DNA from: Pseudoips prasinana
Lineage: Eukaryota > Arthropoda > Insecta > Lepidoptera > Nolidae
NCBI GenBank assembly: GCA_951640165.1
Contig: OX621251.1
Span: 31,644,893-31,708,892, forward strand
Direction: 5' to 3'
DNA: 64,000 nt
Part shown: one piece after another, positions 18,766 to 29,652 of the stretch
Layout of the letters: the number at the start of each line of letters is the position of its first letter
Numbering within the stretch: the stretch's first letter is position 1
The notes under the pieces: generated by a model
Database searches by the model: none
Told to the model about the DNA's origin: nothing
Seen by the model: only the letters and a program-made list of their open reading frames with translations
Position numbers and translations under genes: made by a program

Positions 18766-18998
18766 AGTGTGAGGGTTCTAGGTAATTAGTATGTCCCCCT
18801 CCCTTGCCTTGACTGCATTTGTGAGGCAGTGTTTGAGGTAGTGAGCTCGTTGCACCGGAGCAGCGTTCCCGTGTTCCCGAGGCTCCCTTCGTAGGCGCCA
18901 AGTGATGCGGCAGGTTAGGTTTAATAGGTGCGAGTCTGACATACCCACCCGCAGTCACCTTTTGCGGGGGACATGCATAGAAACCCCTTGCCTTTAAA
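18766..18998 (+). repeat. 3' UTR copy of the R1-type LINE at 1.5 kb
   Basis: Reverse complement of the 1490-1700 region: 'cgttgcaccggagcagcgtt', 'cggcaggttaggtttaatag', 'gacatacccacccgcag', ending in an A-rich tract (18996-19003). Confidence 0.7.
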
Positions 18999-19171
18999 AA
19001 AAGGTAGTGACTCGTTACTAGTGTTGAAAATGACTAATGTGACTAATGTGATATATATATTTGATAAAAATGACTACGAGTGCAAAAAAAGCCTAACAAG
19101 TTGGTTAAAATTACTTACCTACGAGGACACAGAGGTACTACTAGAAAATAGCGAGTGAACAAAAATCACAT

Positions 19172-19420
19172 CAATACGAACACAACACACCACACACACC
19201 ACACACACACACACACACGAGCAATCCTTTATTTTAACTTTATTTTATTTATTGTTAAGAAATATGTATATTGTAAATTGTAAGCACGCAAACATAAAAT
19301 TGATATGGAAGAGCGGGGTCTCGTAATACAGGCATTGTCTGCCTAAAACGAGACCCCATACATCATTTATTTATGTAATTCGTTGTTTGTGATAATAAAC
19401 TAATTTTGATTTTTTTGATT
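19172..19420 (+). repeat. CA microsatellite and LINE 3' end with stem-loop
   Basis: A (CA)n tract occupies about 19180-19217. Downstream, 19314-19353 folds as GGGGTCTCGT ... ACGAGACCCC with an inner GGC/GCC, followed by 'gtgataataaactaattttg' and a T-rich GATTTTTTTGATTTTT end. The stem plus tail resembles LINE 3' ends that are recognised by reverse transcriptase. Confidence 0.5.
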
Positions 19421-19914
19421 TTTATTTTGATGTGACTGAATTAGACTGACTGTCATTTACGGTCAAAATGGTCATCAACTGTCAAAAATGGTCATTTTCA
19501 GTCAATTTGATTTCAGTAATATTTTAGTACCTTTTAAGTTTTTATCGTTGATAAAAGTCTACAACTTCTAAATTGAAACAAAAAAGTATTTTTTATGACT
19601 TATAGTATTATTATAAAGTATTAATAATTTTACATTTCTAATCATGCGTGCATTTAAGACAAAATGGCAACGTCGTATCGCCTCGCGCATTTTCTTTGAT
19701 ATCGTCTTATCCTCAATAGAAAATAAAACGTTGCTTCATTTAAACTTGCATATAAATTGGGTACCTAAATAAATAAATAATTGGGTGGTAGTCGAGAATA
19801 GACAATAATATTTGAGTTAAATTGACTGAATTTGATAGTAAAGGATCGGTCATTTAATGTTTATGACAATTGTGACTAGTCATATTCAGTGATTTTACAT
19901 CTCTAGTCGGCGCA
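19420..19914. other. AT-rich intergenic DNA
   Basis: Several local repeats of 'tggtcattttcagtca'-like text, but no gene. Confidence 0.35.
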
Positions 19915-20050
19915 CAGATTAGATCCTCGCAAGAGACAACTATTTGTGTGACCCATTTTGTTCGGAATCTGGTTGTGTTTTGAATTTCATATTTGTAAAA
20001 CCGCCTCCGATACAGGAGTTAACGAAATTAGTGCGGTGTCTTTAAAAAAG
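19915..20050 (+). repeat. tRNA-derived SINE tail portion
   Basis: Sense-oriented relative of the 15155-15352 SINE lacking its tRNA head: 'gacaactatttgtgtgaccc ... ggagttaacgaaattagtgc' and 'ggtgtctttaaaaaag'. Confidence 0.55.
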
Positions 20051-20307
20051 AGTTTACAAATAAATTAAAATATCTGCCCAAGTGCGAGTCATCACTCCGA
20101 ATAATTTGAAATTGGCTAATTCGACGTGCCGTGGGCGCCAGGTCGAGTCGTACTTGGACATTCGCGATAAAAACCTTCACGGTCTTCAATTGCCTACCAA
20201 ACTACAAATCAAAATACTACAAATATCAAATATATAATAAAGTATGTATTTACAAAGGAAAAGTTTTACCTATGTATATGTAGTATATCAGCTATCTGGT
20301 TTCCAAT

Positions 20308-20350
20308 GTACAGACGCCAGCACATTAAGCTGCCCCTATCTGTCAAAGGG
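20308..20350. repeat. Solo arm of the MITE found at 43643-43776
   Basis: The arm text 'tgtacagacgccagcacatt' then 'aagctgcccctatctgtcaa' matches one end of that MITE, with no partner arm here. Confidence 0.5.
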
Positions 20351-20812
20351 AAATGCCCAGATTTGGCCAAGGAGTGCCCAACAAATTGGTTTCACTTAAA
20401 AAATAAGTTGTAATTTCTTATAATTTTTCATAATATTCATTTATCCCATAAAGTTGGGAATATTTTAGTATTTTAATAGGTCGCGAAACGATTCAATGAC
20501 TATAATCTCGTTAAAATATATATTTGAGTGTTACCAGCTTTATTTATATTTATATTCACAATTATTATAATCGCACAAATCGATTTAACATTATAGCATA
20601 TTGAAGTATGCCCAGAAACGAATAATAGAATTCTAGATGGATTTCCTTCGGCCAGTAATAGTTTGATAATAATATTTTGGTTAGAGGACGAATTAAAAGC
20701 CGACATATCAGTCGAAAAATGTATTTCGTAGATATATATTATTGTTAATACTAACGAATCTGGTTTAGAGTCCATACGACAATATTGCTGTATTTGCATA
20801 TCTGGGCGGAGG
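20348..20812. repeat. Dispersed repeat copy 1 (partner at 63192-64000)
   Basis: About 365 bases are nearly identical to the partner. Its ends carry an 8-bp inverted repeat, GCCCAGAT (20355-20362) and ATCTGGGC (20800-20807), so it may be a DNA transposon derivative. This copy is continuous where the partner holds about 430 extra bases. Confidence 0.65.
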
Positions 20813-20814
20813 AC

Positions 20815-21300
20815 GGTAGGGTGTTGTGCCCACGTGATGATAATTGTGTGGTTCTTGGGCTGGGCGAGGTATCAGTCAAATATAAATCCCCCAGCCTAAT
20901 TCCAAGACGATGTACTTATAACTTATTTAAATGAAAATGAATAAATACCTGAAAACTATAATTATGCATATTTTTTACCGTTGATTTCCATTTACAGTTT
21001 CTGATGTTCCACTAAGTTCTAGGTAAAAAATAATAGTTATTTCGTTATCTACGATGTCAACCCTAATGCCTACCATTTGTTTCTATCTTGGGCATTACTT
21101 GGCCAAACCTTCTTTACCAAGTGGGCATTTCCCTTTCTGTAGTAATGGTAGCTGTATGTGCCGGTGTCTGGACAAGCTCTACTTAGTTTGGGATCTGATG
21201 GCCGTGTCTGAACAATGTCCCAGGATATTATTATATTATTATTTTTGTAGTAAAATTTCTTTACGCAGACTTGAAGAGTAAGCTGTAGGAGATCCCTCAT
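20815..21300. other. Intergenic with a SINE tail
   Basis: At about 21170-21240 a sense SINE tail is visible ('gtttgggatctgatggccgt' then 'cccaggatattattatatta'), fused to unrelated upstream DNA. No gene. Confidence 0.4.
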
Positions 21301-21454
21301 CATCATCATTATCAGTCGTATGGCATCTGCCAGCCAACATAGGCCTCTCCCAAAGACTGCACGTGTCTCAGTAGTTAAGGTAAGCCGCCTCGCTCCTACC
21401 TCGGCACCCACTCACTTGTTTCGGGTTCGAGTCCCAAACGGGATCATTATTTTT

Positions 21455-21560
21455 GATAGACTGCACGTGTGGCGCAGCGGTAGACAGTCGCCTCGCCACT
21501 TAGTGTCCCGGGTTCGATTCCCTACTATTTGTGTGACCCACAATAGTTGTTCTAAATCTG
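21455..21560 (+). repeat. tRNA-derived SINE head, plus orientation
   Basis: A box TGGCGCAGCGGTAGACAG and B box GGGTTCGATTCCC 40 bases apart, then 'gtgtgacccacaatagttgt'. The body is truncated after about 100 bases by the next SINE. Confidence 0.75.
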
Positions 21561-21569
21561 CATTGTATT

Positions 21570-21832
21570 GGACGGTCACCGTAGCCTAGTTGGTAGTGAT
21601 CCTGCCTACGAAGCCTGGTGGTCCTGGGTTCGAATCCCGGTAAGTGCAAATATTTGTGTGATGAGCACGAATATTTGTTTCGGAGTCATGGAAGTTTTCT
21701 ATGTATTTAAGCATTTATCTATCTATATAAGTATGTATATCGTCGCCTGGTACCCATAGTACATGCTTTGCTTAGTTTGGGGCTAGGATGATCTGTGTGA
21801 CATTGTCCCCAGATATTATTATTATTATTGTG
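21570..21832 (+). repeat. tRNA-derived SINE, full length, plus orientation
   Basis: A box TAGCCTAGTTGGTAGTG, B box GGGTTCGAATCCC, body 'gtttggggctaggatgatct', tail (ATT)n ending at 21830. It is the best copy of the family at 18245-18762. Confidence 0.85.
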
Positions 21833-21904
21833 TCCGTCAATTATATGTTTATAAAGTAGCCTGCGTCACAGCGATTATTTAAGTGAAGCGTTGTCTTTTA
21901 TTAA

Positions 21905-22635
21905 ATACTAGCTGTGCTCCGCGGTTTCACCCGCCTTAAACTTTATAAATTATGACAGCTCCTCCCCCGTATGTGATAGCGTGATAATATGTAGCCTATA
22001 TGTTGACCCGACCTCTTACTAATATTTATAATAATTTTGAAGTAAATCCATGCATTACTTTTTGAGTTTAGCCCGGACATACCTACAGACAATCAGACAA
22101 ACAGACAAAAATTCTATAAACTATATTTTTGGCTTCAATATCGATTGTAGATCACGCCCCAAGTATCCTTATAAAAAAATATTTAATGTACATATATGTG
22201 CAATATTTAATGTATTTTTGAGATTAGATAAACGCTTTGCATTGCGAATAATGCTATAAAAATTTTAATTTAATAATTTGGAAGGTATTATCAATATGAT
22301 ATAATCTTTCACATGCAACTGTGAACATATCAGTCAGCCATGTTTCAAGAAAACAAAACCGATAGATAATACCTACATCCTCCGGAAGGGTGTTAGCAAG
22401 GGAATTCTAAATTTGATCTGCCAGCGTGTATCGTTCGTAGCTTAACGCAGAGCGCCTATCCCGGATTGGTAGATGGTGCAGGTTCGAGATCGAGACCCGC
22501 CGGACGATTAAATTTCTGATTTCCCATTTTTGAGATTAGATAAACGCTTTACCTACATTGCGAATAATGCTATAAAAATTTTAATTTAATTTAATGTACA
22601 GTTTTGACATTCCTACAATTTTATTATATGTATAG
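21905..22635 (+). repeat. Interspersed repeat ('tgtgctccgcggtttcaccc'), interrupted by a duplication
   Basis: Same family as 14215-14535. A 60-base segment ('tttgagattagataaacgct') occurs at about 22219-22272 and again at about 22531-22590, bracketing 250 unrelated bases (22273-22526) that include a SINE-like head. The normal end of the family resumes after the second segment. Confidence 0.6.
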
Positions 22636-22689
22636 TTGTTAGTGGTTTTACTTTGTGCCAGTGAATTGCATGATTGTAAAGGCCCTGTG

Positions 22690-22890
22690 GTTCAAGAACT
22701 AACTTCTCGAGCGCAGGCGATGTCTTCCAAAAATGAAAAACCTCCTCAAAAGCATCTAGCTCAATCCAGCGGCTTCCAGCGATACCTCGCAAGATCATCG
22801 ATCCGTCTTGTAGGGGGCCTGCGCATGCTGAATCTTCCGTCCGGGTCGCTGACGCCACTCGAGAACCTTTCTCTCCCATTTGGACATTGA
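22690..22890 (-). repeat. RTE-type LINE 3' end
   Basis: Reverse orientation of the 15540-15745 family, including 'cgatccgtcttgtagggggc' and 'cgctgacgccactcgagaac'. Confidence 0.65.
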
Positions 22891-23272
22891 ATTTATCCAT
22901 TACCAAAATACATATAAAAAAATAATAAATGTATAAGTATAGATAGATATAGGTAGTGATTCATAGAACCTGAAGTTTTTATTTCATAAGGAAGCCTTTG
23001 ATAATGTTATTTTAAACTCGCCGTTATTACAGATTAAGTACTTTATAAAGTTAACAAGCAGGCAGTCATTCATTCATAATTTACCTTTAAGTGGCTGACA
23101 ACATCCAAATTGATATTTACTCGCAAGTTTTTAGCCAAGACAAAAATTTCGCATAGAATTTTGACTTTTCTGTATATTTAAGAAATCTTTAAAATGAGTT
23201 GTATAAATTGAAGTGCGGGTGGGAATCGAACCTAGGAAACAATTACCTATACTCCTAACTACGAATAATTTA

Positions 23273-23673
23273 TATACAACATGTAACGTAATTAACGCAC
23301 ACCCTCAGACACCCCAATTAGAATATTATGTTGTAATCATAATACATACATACACTAAATTTTTTATTTGACATGTATATGCATTTTTATGTACTAAATT
23401 AGTTTCTTGGAATAAAGTTTATTTTTCTTTAATTTGGTGTTAAATGATGGAATTTGTATGAATACAAATAAAACTGTGATTTAAGTCTTATTACTTTGAC
23501 TTCCAGTCCGTTTCAATTTGTTTTGACAGTACAGGGTTAAAATAACGATAATTTCCGTAACTTAAATTATTTTGGAATAAAAAATTACCTATATTAAAAA
23601 TGATATAAATCGATTCAGTAAACGATTCTGAACTATTTTCAGGATGTGCGTTAATTAAGTTACATGTTGTATA
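23273..23673. mobile_element. MITE with 33-bp terminal inverted repeats
   Basis: Arms 23273-23305 and 23641-23673 match at 31 of 33 positions (outer end TATACAACATGTAAC). The 400-bp unit has no ORF. It sits inside a SINE whose head is at about 23210-23235. The duplicated target looks like TA or a short AT-rich run, but the exact boundary is ambiguous. Confidence 0.75.
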
Positions 23674-23689
23674 ATACTTATCTTAATAT

Positions 23690-23925
23690 CTCAGGACGAC
23701 TAACACGCTGTCATATGAATCCCAAAGTAGAATGTCTTCCAGAGAACTGATAAACATACTTACATATATCTAAATAGGTAGGTACATACATATTTTAGAA
23801 AAGTTGCATCCATGCACTGAATAAATAATCGAGCTCATCACATAAAAATAAATTCTTGGGTGGGAATCAAACCCACAACTTCTGGCTGAGCAGTCAGGGT
23901 CACTACCTCTAGGCCAATAGGCCAG
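23690..23925 (-). repeat. tRNA-derived SINE
   Basis: Reverse B box 'gggaatcaaaccc' at 23860-23872, A-box side 'cactacctctaggccaatag', and a tail side reading 'aatatctcaggacgac'. Confidence 0.65.
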
Positions 23926-24279
23926 TCTATATCTTAAGCAACTCCATAATAAGATTCAAATACTTGCAATCTATGAAAAGATCACAAAATCTGATTCAAA
24001 ACATTTTTTTAATTATTATTTTATTTTATCTTCTTATTTTTATATGTTCGTTTTATGATAACATAGAAAAATCGCTGTCGGTTAATCAAAATTAATATTT
24101 TGCCAGCAATCAATATTATCAACCAATTTTAATAGATTTCTGTTCACTTTATAGCGCCCACTTAAATACTTCTCACCTTTCCTCCGATAACCTCAAAACT
24201 ACCACCTGTCAAATACAAGACTAGATTTTACAGTCACACAAGTTGTGTCACAATAATACCATATTATTATACGTAGACT

Positions 24280-24450
24280 AGCTGTGCCCCGCGGTGTTAC
24301 CCGCGTTAAATTTTATAAATTTTCTTTGCTATAAACCTCACGGAGTCCGAGACGTTTCCAACGAATGCAAAACCGTGGAAATCGGTTCGTGCGTTCTGGA
24401 GTTATAGCGTCAGGAAGGAAAACCCGACTTATTTTTATATAGTAGAAGAA
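24280..24450 (+). repeat. Interspersed repeat ('ctagctgtgccccgcggtgt'), short variant
   Basis: It shares the first 45 bases with the 14215 family, then a different body ('cgtggaaatcggttcgtgcg') and an end 'tttatatagtag'. Confidence 0.5.
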
Positions 24451-25216
24451 GATATTAGACGTACTGTGAAGGGAAGCATTCAAGAGACATGGGCCCCAGT
24501 TAACTCGATAAAGGCTGTTTGTTAACCTAGAAAATATTAGTTCCGAAAAGAACTAGGTCAACCAAATCTTCAGAGGCAGATTGATGGCGAAAATGAAGCG
24601 GGCGGGCATCCTCTCGTCAACACAGTAAATGACTGCCTAAATCTTATAACATTATAAGACTAATTTAATGTATAAAAAAAAAAAAAAATTTTTTTTTGGA
24701 TTTACATCTAATATATAATCGCTAGGTACCTTAGGTAGGTACTTACTACAGTTGATTACCAGTTTTACTTACGACAAACTTCTTCTTCTTCTTTTTTCGA
24801 ATGGCAAGTTATGCCGATGTCGACAATTCTGCCAATGTCAGATGTGAAATGGGAATACGTGCGATAAATTAAACCAAAATTTGCATATATGCTGGCATAT
24901 ATGATAAAGCTAATTGCGTATCTTGTCGATTAGGCTAAAACAAAACATTCAGACGTAACAATCACAATTTGATGCCATTGCATCTTATAAAACACATTAA
25001 TACTTCGTAGAGTTCTGGGGAAGGGAATGTGAGCAAAGAGAAAAGTTAATGGGAATGGGAATCTTTAAATTTGGAAGGAGTTCATATAAATTATAGGCAG
25101 GGTTATTATTGGAAAAACAAACTTCTACTCCAGATCAATAAATTATGAGGAACATCAAAATCCACCGTGGCTTTATTTTAGCCCGTACACGTACGATTTT
25201 GACGTGGAAATTGTTA
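24450..25216. other. Intergenic; holds a 68-bp repeat and an A/T tract
   Basis: Contains (A)n(T)n near 24674-24697. The 24781-24849 segment ('atggcaagttatgccgatgt') is repeated almost exactly at 48140-48207. No gene. Confidence 0.5.
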
Positions 25217-25218
25217 TA

Positions 25219-28020
25219 GAACAGAAGGCAAAACGGACCCTGTGGGCAAAACGGAACACATTAATATTTTCGGAACCAGTAGCTCCATCTATGAATGAGT
25301 TGTGCCATTTAATAGGCAGTCATGTTATTTCTCTCGGTCAGTGCGCCCAATGACATCGCCCGCATGCACACAATTACAGCGAGGTAAGTTTGTTTTTTTA
25401 GATTTTGATGTAAAATTTTGGATTTTTGACTGGCTCCCAGTTTCGTTTGGTTTATGATAACGTGTCCCATTGGATTCCATGGTTAGAATGTTTTATTATT
25501 GACCTAATATTTAATTATGAGGGCCATTACATGCGACATAACCTCAAAATGGTTTTGTTGTGTTAATAACACCTAAAAGGCAAAACGGCCCCAGGCAAAA
25601 CGGACCGGGGTGCCGTTTTACCTTCAATATAAATGTGTTCTTGGTATATATTTTTTTTTGTTTTGTGGTTTTGTTTTGTTACATATGATTGTATTTCTTG
25701 TTTTAGATGGTTAATAATTATAGAAGAACGTCTAATCGGAATTCATGGAACGAGACTAACATGAATAAAGCTATTGAGAAAGTCATATCCAAAGAAATGG
25801 GGCTTAACAAGGCTTCTACTGAGTTTAATGTGCCAAAAACAACATTAAAACGTAGGTTGGAGAAATATATGACTACCCAAGATATGGATAGAGCTACAGA
25901 GAAGAAGTTGGGCAGGTTTAAACAAGTATTTAGTAAAGAGCAAGAATTTGAATTAGCTTCTTATGCCAAAGATATGGAAAGCAGATTTTTTGGACTAGCA
26001 ACCAAAGAAATGCGGATATTAGCATATGATTTGGCGGAAAAGAATGACATTAGCCATAACTTTGACACAAGCAAGAAAATGGCAGGCAGAATATGGCTTG
26101 AAAATTTTCTCAAGCGTAACCCAGATCTCAGCCTTCGTAAGCCCGAAGCAACCTCCGCAGCCCGAGCATCCGGTTTCAACAAAGTTTCTGTAGATAAATT
26201 CTTTGATTTGCTGGAACAGGCTATAGAAACTCACCAACTGACTCCTGACCGAATTTTCAACGTAGATGAAACAGGCATGACGACCGTTCCGAAGACTATG
26301 CCCAAAATAATCGGAGCCAAAGGGAAAAACAAGTTGGGTTATTAACTTCTGCTGAACGTGGCCAGTTAGTGACCGTCGTGTTTTGTTTAGGGGCAGATGG
26401 TTCTTACATGCCCCCGTTATTCATCTTCCCGAGGAAGAGAATGAAGCCCGAATTGATGATTAATGCACCCCGTGGTTCTTGGGCCGAGTGCCATGAATCG
26501 GGATGGATTCAGAAAGAAATATTCACCTCTTGGTTCAGAAAATTCATTGTTTTCAGTAGAGCTTCAAAGGAAAAGCCAGTGCTTTTGATTCTAGACGGTC
26601 ATGCCAGCCATACCAAGAACTTGGATATCATTGATTTGGGGCGAGAACATGGTGTTCACATTTTAGCAACTCCTCCACATTGCACCGACTGCAGCCGTTA
26701 GATGTGGGTTATATGAAACCTTTGTCAACATATTATACAGAAGCGTCACAAAACTGGTTGAAGTCCAACTGTGGTCGGATCATAACACAGTTTCAGATTC
26801 CAGAATTGGTTGATAAAGCATTTCAAAAGGCTGCTACGATGTCAACAGCATTTAATGCTTTTCGCGCAACAGGAATTTGGCCTCTGAATCGTGACATTTT
26901 CACTGAAGCTGACTTTTTAGCAGCAGCAGCCACCGACATTGCAGTTGCGTGTGATAGTTCAGTAGCGTCTACTTCTGATACCCGCCAAGAAGATAATAAT
27001 TCAAGTATCCAAAGACCTCAGCCATCAACTTCAAGAGCAGACAATGTATTGGCCACAAACATTAATGAAACCCAACCATTGGAAGATACCATATATATGA
27101 AGATAACAGTATCATCGCCCTCCATGTTGGATGATAGCCATCATGAAAACCTATCTTCTACGTCACTCACGGCAAGTGCAATATTATATGCAGAAGACAT
27201 TGTAGATGAGCCCCAACCTTCTACATCAATGGCCACAAAAAATGTTGTTAAAAAAAGTGCGTTTCTGGTCGGACCTAAAGATATAACGCCAATTCCAAAA
27301 ACAACAAAGACTAAAAGGGCCAACATCAGACGTGGTAAAACAGCAATTATCACTTCATCACCGTACCGTCTAGAATTAGAAACTTCTCAAAATAAAAAAG
27401 CTGATCAGGTGAAAAAAGGACTATTTAGAGATGACGAAACACCGAAGAAAAGAAAAACAGCAACCAAAGGAAAATAGTCTTTAGTAAAGGGATCGAAGAA
27501 GAAAATGACAAAATATAAGAACGACACCATACAAATATCATCGAAAGGCAAAGCTAGTAAAAAAAGTGATATAAAGGCAACTAAAAAGAACAGAAGTGAC
27601 AGTTCCTCCGAAGATGATGATGCGGAATGCCTTTACTGTGGCCACATGTATTCAGAATCAATAGATGGGTGGGTGCAATATCAAGATTGCCAATCATGGG
27701 CACATTGCGGTTGCGCTGGAGTAGACGACAACGATGATGAAGTCATATTTGTGTGCGAAAGATGCTCTGATTAGTGATAGTCCGTTTTGCCCTTAACGGT
27801 GGTCCATTTTACCTTCTGCATGAAGGTAAAACGGACCAAAGTGAGTTATTAGAAATCATCTAATATCTTCACAAATTGTGATTTGATTAAAGTCTGATTA
27901 ATAAGTAAGATAAAGATTAAAGTGTTGATTAGTTGTACTGATAAAAGGTTTACATAAATATAGCATTTTTTTTTCTAAATGCGTTTTTCCTTAAGTGGTC
28001 CGTTCTGCCTTCTCTTCCCC
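25219..28020 (+). mobile_element. Pogo-type (Tc1/mariner superfamily) DNA transposon with PHD-finger ORF
   Basis: Imperfect terminal inverted repeats: 25219-25239 and 27997-28017 share 19 of 21 positions (left GAACAGAAGGCAAAACGGAC, right complement GAAGAGAAGGCAGAACGGAC). TA dinucleotides border the unit at 25217-25218 and 28021-28022. The motif GGCAAAACGGACC or a one- or two-base variant recurs in both orientations at 25227, 25245, 25579, 25594, 25610, 27780, 27801, 27825 and 27997, all within about 390 bases of an end. That pattern suits transposase binding sites. The coding region is 25707-27774. Confidence 0.85.
25707..27774 (+). pseudogene. Pogo-type transposase with C-terminal PHD finger, broken by two frameshifts and one stop
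   Basis: Order of parts: a psq-like helix-turn-helix (about residues 10-60, VPKTTLKRRLEKY), a CENP-B-type second DNA-binding region (about 65-150), and a DDE/DDD catalytic domain with FNVDETGM, LLILDGHASHT and QPLDVGYMKP carrying the three acidic residues. A Ser/Thr-rich linker and Lys-rich stretch follow, then a PHD-like Cys/His cluster (27628-27768, CLYCG ... WAHCGCAG ... CERC). Breaks: a one-base-type frameshift near 26338-26345, another near 26683-26690, and an in-frame TAG at 27475-27477 separating the PHD part. One PHD ligand position is Tyr (WVQYQDC, family usually Cys). Sequence upstream and downstream of each break is otherwise well kept, so decay is recent. The family normally cuts and reinserts its own DNA at TA; this copy cannot make an intact protein unless the breaks are assembly errors. 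Confidence 0.85.
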
Positions 28021-28294
28021 TACGGGCGTGTTTGACGTGGAAATATAAAATTGGGTTTATTCAGTATCTTAACAACTTCCAATTATATCAGATGTAGAGG
28101 ATAGCATAACGATATCTAATGCCGTTGATGTACCGGGTACCTATTTTTATTATATTATAACAGCATATTTATTTTTTTAAAATCTAGAACTGTTATGTAT
28201 TGACTCCTTAACAACGTAGAAAATGTGTAATTAAATGAAATAAATAAATAATTATCTGGGACATATCACATAGCGCCATCCAGCCGAAACTATG

Positions 28295-28635
28295 ATAATA
28301 ATGTCCTCCTAGCCGAATTCCGGCCACAGCGGCCGGTCTCAATAGAGATTAGCCATCTGCACAGGAGCATTTTCTATTCCATGACTGTCATGATCCGATG
28401 GGCCGCCTAGCGACACGACCGGAAAGATGTCAGGTACAGGACCGACGACTTCACGTGCTCTCGGCGGCACGGGGGTATAGGTTAAATAATACCGCCTACT
28501 CCCAGACTTCGGGCTAATGCTGAGAATTTTTTCTTTTTACATAAAGTCCCAAAATATTTTTTGACCTGACCCGGGATTTGAATCCAGAACCTCGTTCTCT
28601 AGGGGTGAACACGCTACCGCTAGGCCAACGAGGCC
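28295..28635 (-). repeat. SINE of about 340 bp
   Basis: Second copy of the 11125-11495 element, ending in reverse B box 'gggatttgaatcc' and 'acgctaccgctaggccaacg'. It is followed by a (TA)n run at 28641-28663. Confidence 0.75.
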
Positions 28636-28659
28636 GAAACTATATATATATATATATAT

Positions 28660-29600
28660 ATAGTATGGATACTAGGTGATAGAAATACTTACATAATTAA
28701 AAAAAAATCTATACTTATATATATAAAAATTGTCGAAGAACATTTATAGCGAACAGCTTGATCGATTTTATAATCTTCGGTTTGTTTATTATAACATTCA
28801 AAAAAAAAATTGAAATATTAAGAAAATTCTTTTACAACGAACGAATTAGATATAATAGCATATTTTTCGTTAAATCTTAAAAACTATACTTAATCCGTAT
28901 ACGGCACCATGGCGTGGAGTATATTTTTTTATACGTATACGGATTATATTTTTTTGTGATTCTCTTACTTTTCCAAATGCGCGAGGAACTTCACGAGGCT
29001 CGTGGAACAAAATTATACCTATGCATCTATTTCAGTCATGTTCATGTTCATCCATAAATGACAATACTCATCCTCCATCCTGGCCACCCGGCCAATTTGA
29101 ATGAATATTTGAAGTGAAGGCTGGAACGGATCTTGCGGCATCATCACGTCACACTTCCCATGAGCTATATAGAGATATGAAAGCAAAAAGCGTGAAATTT
29201 GCGCCATGCATGTGACGCATTTGCGTCACGCTTCCCATAAGCTATATGTATAACTAAGTATTATAATGTAATTAATTAGATTAGAAGTGTTTTCACTTTT
29301 ATCGGCTGTCCCCAAAGACTGCCCCCCATGTTTTTGTGTGTTTGAGGTTGGGTGTTTGGATTTGGGTAGTTTAAATTTTCATTTTCTTTAAATAGCGAAT
29401 ATATATGTCGTATAATGTAAGGACACGACAGGAAACAAAGCAAACGAAAACTCCGTTCACCCCACACTATTTTTCTTATTACTTACCTGTCTGTTGTTTT
29501 ATTTAGTATTTTCATGCGGAATCCAAATCAATTACTTATGTCGAGTTACGGCAATTGGTCACCATACGTGCAAAAAAGGCAAGGTGTTAACTCAAAAAAA
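28660..29600. other. Intergenic upstream of the 29.7-kb lipase
   Basis: Contains a 13-bp perfect inverted repeat TAATCCGTATACG (28891-28903 and 28934-28946). No TATA box at a convincing distance from 29653 was seen; an untranslated upstream exon is possible. Confidence 0.4.
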
Positions 29601-29652
29601 TCCCATTGTCGAGCAGTTATACCTGTGACCTATCTCGGACACCTTGTGCGTA

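Noticed and set aside
20500..20799. 99-codon minus ORF
   Set aside because: It lies in a non-coding dispersed repeat, and the second copy at 63 kb breaks the frame.
25707..27774. Domesticated pogo-PHD host gene
   Set aside because: TIRs, TA borders, two frameshifts and an in-frame stop point to a dying transposon. The breaks are too small to be introns.
29644..29652. Extended lipase start at 29644
   Set aside because: The codon is TTG; the first ATG, directly before the hydrophobic leader, is 29653.
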